The notes under the pieces: model-generated | The model's database searches: none | What the model was told of the DNA's origin: nothing | The model's input: the letters and a program-made list of their open reading frames with translations, nothing else | Position numbers and translations under genes: made by a program | NCBI GenBank assembly: GCA_900556785.1 | Contig: USQK01000061.1 | Span: 1-9,431, forward strand | From: an uncultured Veillonella sp. | GTDB lineage: Bacteria; Bacillota; Negativicutes; Veillonellales; Veillonellaceae | Direction: 5' to 3' | DNA length: 9,431 nt | In this document: one piece after another, positions 6,759 to 9,431 of the stretch | How positions within the stretch are numbered: position 1 is the stretch's first letter | How the letters are laid out: the number at the start of each line of letters is the position of its first letter

Positions 6759-6825
6759 AAAAAGTACCATCTATTTGGGGCTAAACGACACATAAGTCGT
6801 CCCTTGATAGATGGTACTTTTTTTT
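6759..6825 (+). terminator. strong rho-independent terminator, probably bidirectional, ending the hem-XRE operon
   Basis: GTACCATCTAT (6764-6774) pairs perfectly with ATAGATGGTAC (6807-6817). The A-run before it (6759-6763) pairs with the T-run after it, giving about 16 bp. Eight T follow at 6818-6825. The interior is not a simple loop: GGG (6778-6780) can pair with CCC (6801-6803), and ACGAC (6785-6789) with GTCGT (6796-6800) around ACATAA, leaving CTAA bulged. The A-run on the left supplies a T-run on the minus strand, so it could stop transcription from both sides. It marks the border between the housekeeping operon and the AT-rich accessory genes. Confidence 0.88.
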
Positions 6826-6848
6826 GCCGCAACATAACAAAATATTCG

Positions 6849-6878
6849 TTGGTGGTATACGCTAGTTTAACATATAAT
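6849..6878 (+). promoter_or_regulatory. sigma70-type promoter for the accessory genes
   Basis: TTGGTG (6849-6854), an 18-nt spacer and a perfect TATAAT (6873-6878). The -35 keeps only the TTG core. It lies just after the terminator and about 50 nt before the next ATG, the right place to start a new transcription unit. AT-rich sequence makes chance -10 matches common. Confidence 0.45.
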
Positions 6879-6926
6879 TAAATATAGAAGTGGAATAAAT
6901 ATTTACTAGTCTTATAGGAGAAAGTT

Positions 6927-7307
6927 ATGATAGTAGTATTTGCAGGATTTTTAGCATTTTTATTTTGTCTGTATTTCATTAAAAATCCATACTTCACATT
7001 ACAGCATATTAAAATTAAACGCTCAAAATCTTTGTTAATTACAGAGTTGTTTTTAGGTGTGATAATTTTTTTATATATTATTTTTGCAGGATATTCTAGA
7101 CTAGTACGGTTTTTAATAGAATTGACATCTGTAATTCTGTTTTTATTAGAAATGTGGTTAAGAGTTCCTGCTATTGAATCGGATTGTAGTTTATCACCTG
7201 ACGTGAAAGTAATGCTCAATAAAAAAGCTAAAAAAGATTTTTATTCTACATTGCCAATGCTATTTTTATTAACATGTATGTTTGTATTTAATTTCATAAA
7301 GATTTAA
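6927..7307 (+). CDS. small multi-pass membrane protein of unknown function
   Basis: A 126-aa protein that I do not recognise. It appears to have four hydrophobic segments at about residues 2-18, 37-54, 60-78 and 107-125. Between the third and fourth is a polar stretch (SDCSLSPDVKVMLNKKAKKD, 85-104), which is the main exposed loop. A positively charged patch (KIKRSK, 29-34) follows the first segment. The third segment contains Arg61 and Glu65, unusual inside a membrane helix. There are no catalytic motifs and no cleavable signal peptide. AGGAG (6916-6920) is well placed before the ATG. It is the first gene of the AT-rich cassette and lies 40 nt before the YezG-like gene. Small membrane proteins in such places are sometimes immunity proteins, but nothing in the sequence proves that here. 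Confidence 0.75.
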   Translation: MIVVFAGFLAFLFCLYFIKNPYFTLQHIKIKRSKSLLITELFLGVIIFLYIIFAGYSRLVRFLIELTSVILFLLEMWLRVPAIESDCSLSPDVKVMLNKKAKKDFYSTLPMLFLLTCMFVFNFIKI

Positions 7308-7347
7308 ATAGATTTAATTGGAAAAGTGAAGATTAATAGGAACTACT

Positions 7348-8235
7348 ATGAATACATATATTAATAAAATAAGAGATTTACTTATTGATTGTATGCCAAG
7401 ACATTGGTATAAGTGTTATTTGTTTTTTGAATGTACAGAATCAGGTATGAGTTCGGCTTGTTATTATGTAAAAACCCCGGCTGGTTCGATCATTAGTTAT
7501 GGAGATTTGCTATATAATTGCAGTGATGAAAAAGTAAAATCTATAAAAGCTGGGACTAGTGAGATTTTAACGTATGTACGTTTACTTCATGAAGCCTCTA
7601 CAGAAAAATGGACGTGGGGAACAATGTATATTTCACGTGATGATTATGAGCCCCATTGTGAATTTCATAATGATCCTGTAACTGACGATTGTTGGCTTCA
7701 AAATAGATATAAGTGGGAATATCAGAATTTTGGTGTTCTAGCTAGAGAAGATGAATTTGAGCCCGATGTATATAAAGAAATGCTAAAAGGTCCACGAGGT
7801 ATTTTATTATTGGAAGATATGGAATCTCGTGTATTAGCAAAAAATTATACTGCCATTGATAAGGTGTTTAAGTTAAAGCATAAAAGCTTGGAATCGGAAC
7901 TTGAAAAACATTATAATAAAGTGGCCAAAAATATATATAAATTAACCCCTCTAAATTGGCATCGTGCTAAATTACACTTTGATATGAATGTTAATAATCC
8001 CTTTGTAGAGCTTTGGGTTTATAAAACTGAGGATGATTCATATATTACAAAGTATGTAGAAAATAATGATGAAGAGCCGGCTATTATTTCGGAAATTATG
8101 TATGATTTAAAGAATGAAGTTTTAGCGATGATTGAGACTTTTAAATTCTATAATCAAAACCCATTCTCTGGTTTAGTATATACATTAACATCTAATGGTG
8201 AGGTATCTTTAGAGCTAACTTATGGAGATAAATGA
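7348..8235 (+). CDS. tandem YezG/DUF600-like immunity protein, probably frameshifted near the 3' end
   Basis: A 295-aa soluble protein made of two related domains. Copy 1 (about 5-135) has CMPRHWYKCYLFFECTES, then ACYYVKTPAGSIISYGDL, a helical part, KWTWGTMYISRDDYEPHCEF and RYKWEYQNFGVL. This order and these aromatic patterns resemble the B. subtilis YezG family (antitoxin/immunity to the LXG nuclease toxin YeeF). Copy 2 (about 188-295) repeats the pattern: LTPLNWHRAKLHFDM, VELWVYKTEDDSYITKYVE, SGLVYTLTSNGEVSLELTYGD. Trp20 and Trp204 are equivalent. The role would be to bind and neutralise a toxin in the cytoplasm; no toxin gene is visible. The family match is from memory of the pattern, not a search. 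Copy 2 lacks the final segment seen in copy 1, and a +1 frame supplies a candidate for it (8231-8308). The ribosome-binding site is modest (AGGAA, about 7338-7342). Confidence 0.65.
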   Translation: MNTYINKIRDLLIDCMPRHWYKCYLFFECTESGMSSACYYVKTPAGSIISYGDLLYNCSDEKVKSIKAGTSEILTYVRLLHEASTEKWTWGTMYISRDDYEPHCEFHNDPVTDDCWLQNRYKWEYQNFGVLAREDEFEPDVYKEMLKGPRGILLLEDMESRVLAKNYTAIDKVFKLKHKSLESELEKHYNKVAKNIYKLTPLNWHRAKLHFDMNVNNPFVELWVYKTEDDSYITKYVENNDEEPAIISEIMYDLKNEVLAMIETFKFYNQNPFSGLVYTLTSNGEVSLELTYGDK

Positions 8236-8308
8236 TTTTAAGTTCGTTGATGAAATTGATTGGATGAGCTTTCATGCGGATAGGAAGAAACTCAAAAAAA
8301 TGGCTTGA
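8231..8308 (+). pseudogene. out-of-frame continuation of the YezG-like gene
   Basis: Right after the residues TYGD the gene reads AAA TGA. Removing one A puts the reading into the +1 frame, which stays open for 25 codons (NDFKFVDEIDWMSFH, then ADRKKLKKMA) to a TGA at 8306-8308. These residues look like the end of a YezG-like domain (acidic, one Trp, basic end) and not like random sequence. The extended protein would be about 319 aa and would overlap the next gene by 35 nt. This could be a recent indel, a sequencing error in the A-run, or programmed slippage. It may also be chance, as the stretch is short. Confidence 0.4.
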
Positions 8309-9146
8309 GAGAATAGGTCTTTCTTGTTTAATAGTAGTAGGTATTATTTTGGGTGTTTGGCTTTTCTTTACTACAAATTTTATACACCCATTTATCCACT
8401 ATTTGGATCTGAGGGGAGGTATAATATATTACAAAGAGCCAACTAATATAATTGCTTCTAATGTTCTTGGTTTTGATGAAGTACGAGGGAAAATATATTA
8501 TATAACTACAAATGGTATTGGTGTATATAATGAATTAAATAACGAACATGTATTTATATTACATAAAGAGCCATCTAATGAAATCAGAATAAATGACATT
8601 ACTAATGTATATCCAGAATTTAGTCGTTTTTCTGATTCGGAACAGGAAGTTTGGAAAAGCAAATTTTATGCTGATTTTAGGCAAAGAATTCCTATAGAGG
8701 AGGGAAGTATCATTAGATTTCCATTCTTTTTTTCTTACGAAACCCGTGGAATTTATAATTTAGCTACAGGATCTAAATTATCGAAAATTGATACGTATAA
8801 AATTTCTAATAATATATTCTATAATGTTGATTTTGGAAGCATTACTAAGATAGATTTAGAAACTGGTATAGTATGGAAGTACTATTCTAATAACTTATTA
8901 AATTATAATTTTATTAATGAAATGGTTTCTAGTAAATCAAAAGAGTTTAGTATTAATGAATTAATCAAAGAACGAAATCATGATAAACAATTGAAAGATA
9001 AAATTATAGCTATAGATCATTATAGTCAATTTAGTAAAGAGGATAAGGAGGTTATAGAAGAATTATTTGTTAAGTTAGTCACTGCACGAGATAATATGAG
9101 CTTAAAACCAGAACATAAAATGAGGTTAGAAAACTATTTAGAGTGA
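8274..9146 (+). CDS. single-pass membrane protein of unknown function
   Basis: A 290-aa protein that I do not recognise. A basic N-terminus (MRIGRNSKKWLERIG) is followed by one hydrophobic segment at about 13-33 (LSCLIVVGIILGVWLFF). The rest should then lie outside the membrane. There is no lipobox or clear signal-peptidase site, so it is probably anchored. Residues 65-205 contain repeated short beta-like units (GKIYYITTNGIGVYNELN; GIYNLATGSKLSKIDTYKI; SITKIDLETGIVWKY) that recall blades of a beta-propeller; this is a weak impression. The last 80 residues are charged and helical. The start is ATG 8274, with GGATGAG (8262-8268) as a poor ribosome-binding site. It is preceded by a 38-nt gap, or an overlap if the upstream gene is in fact longer. 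It is very AT-rich and likely co-transcribed with the two genes before it. Confidence 0.75.
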   Translation: MRIGRNSKKWLERIGLSCLIVVGIILGVWLFFTTNFIHPFIHYLDLRGGIIYYKEPTNIIASNVLGFDEVRGKIYYITTNGIGVYNELNNEHVFILHKEPSNEIRINDITNVYPEFSRFSDSEQEVWKSKFYADFRQRIPIEEGSIIRFPFFFSYETRGIYNLATGSKLSKIDTYKISNNIFYNVDFGSITKIDLETGIVWKYYSNNLLNYNFINEMVSSKSKEFSINELIKERNHDKQLKDKIIAIDHYSQFSKEDKEVIEELFVKLVTARDNMSLKPEHKMRLENYLE

Positions 9147-9283
9147 TTAACTTTTCAATGTATTCATACTTAGTTGGGGAGGCTGGCTAAAGAATATATA
9201 TTATTTATTACTATAAATAAAAAGGGTTAATGATAAACCAGTAAATCAAAAGCTAAAATAATATAGTGGGTAGAGGTATAATT
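9147..9283. other. AT-rich intergenic stretch with a repeat of the upstream gene's 3' part
   Basis: No open frame of note and no T-tailed hairpin was found. It contains TTAATGA (9227-9233) and AGTAAATCAAAAG (9240-9252), which occur in the same order at 8914-8920 and 8931-8943 inside the 290-aa gene. A ribosome-binding site (GAGG, 9273-9276) precedes the next gene. Confidence 0.5.
9174..9202 (+). promoter_or_regulatory. possible promoter for the last, partial gene
   Basis: TTGGGG (9174-9179), a 17-nt spacer and TATATT (9197-9202). The -10 matches five of six bases and the -35 matches three. It would give a leader of about 75 nt to the ATG at 9284. It is weak evidence in AT-rich DNA. Confidence 0.3.
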
Positions 9284-9431
9284 ATGATTTATTTTAAAAA
9301 TAAAAAAAGCTTAGATACATTTTTAATGGTCTTTATATTGGGTGCTGTTAAGGCATATAGACGAAATTATATTGACTTGACCATTCTAGAATATTACATA
9401 TTTAGTATGTTAATTCGATTAATGTGTAGAA
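9284..9431 (+). CDS. 5' end of an unknown gene, cut by the window edge
   Basis: An open frame from ATG 9284 runs off the right edge, giving 49 residues that begin MIYFKNKKSLDTFLMVFILG. GAGG at 9273-9276 with a 7-nt spacer supports the start. The visible part has a hydrophobic helix-like segment (TFLMVFILGAVKAY, about 12-25) and then RRNYIDLTILEYYIFSMLI. The pattern of a short helix, a charged turn and LEYYIF recalls small DUF3969-like proteins found in some Firmicute accessory loci, but this is a faint resemblance. It could equally be a membrane protein. It continues the accessory cassette in the same direction. Confidence 0.5.
   Translation, partial: MIYFKNKKSLDTFLMVFILGAVKAYRRNYIDLTILEYYIFSMLIRLMCR

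Noticed and set aside
6759..6825. Integron attC site or transposon end
   Set aside because: The long inverted repeat has an A/T-run at both ends typical of a terminator, no attC core (GTTRRRY), no integrase or transposase nearby and no target duplication seen.
6896..6905. TAAATATTTA palindrome before the small membrane protein gene
   Set aside because: Ten AT-only bases in AT-rich DNA are expected by chance.
6878..7219. 113-aa minus-strand open frame opposite the small membrane protein
   Set aside because: The plus-strand frame has a good ribosome-binding site and coherent hydrophobic segments; the antisense frame has neither.
9221..9240. Possible terminator after the 290-aa gene (GGTT...AACC)
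   Set aside because: Only a 4-bp stem and no T-run.
1..9431. tRNA, rRNA, CRISPR, riboswitch (including cobalamin type)
   Set aside because: No cloverleaf, regularly spaced repeats or recognisable B12-box was seen. The leader before hemA, where a cobalamin riboswitch would be expected, lies mostly outside the window.

Overview
The window looks like a low- to mid-GC Firmicute of the Negativicutes type, most likely Veillonella or a close relative. This rests on the gene order hemA-hemC-cobA/hemD-hemB-hemL, the fused CobA-HemD protein and the general protein character. It is recognition from memory, not a database result, so the genus is tentative.

Bases 1-6694 are a tightly packed plus-strand tetrapyrrole operon. 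A 3' remnant of an upstream gene runs into hemA. It is followed by hemC (4-nt gap), the cobA-hemD fusion (4-nt ATGA overlap), a 102-nt gap, hemB, hemL (9-nt gap) and a small XRE-type helix-turn-helix regulator. Together HemA, HemL, HemB, HemC and the HemD half convert glutamyl-tRNA to uroporphyrinogen III by the C5 route. The CobA half then methylates uroporphyrinogen III to precorrin-2, the entry to sirohaem and cobalamin. No gene for the haem-specific branch (hemE and beyond) is in the window, so the visible module points to corrinoid or sirohaem supply; haem genes could lie elsewhere. There is no clear terminator between hemL and the XRE gene, while a strong one (6759-6825) follows the XRE gene. 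The regulator is therefore probably read with the operon, perhaps also from its own promoter, and a perfect 12-bp palindrome sits just before its start.

After the terminator the sequence becomes markedly AT-rich and the genes are no longer housekeeping. From 6840 to the end there is a promoter-like site (perfect TATAAT), a 126-aa multi-pass membrane protein, a protein with two tandem copies of a domain resembling the YezG/DUF600 immunity family, a 290-aa single-pass membrane protein of unknown function, and the start of another gene cut by the window edge. This looks like an accessory cassette, plausibly part of a polymorphic-toxin immunity locus, but no toxin is visible. The tandem YezG-like gene seems to carry a small frameshift near its 3' end: the next frame continues for 25 plausible residues and overlaps the following gene.

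No tRNA, rRNA, CRISPR array, insertion sequence or phage gene was recognised.
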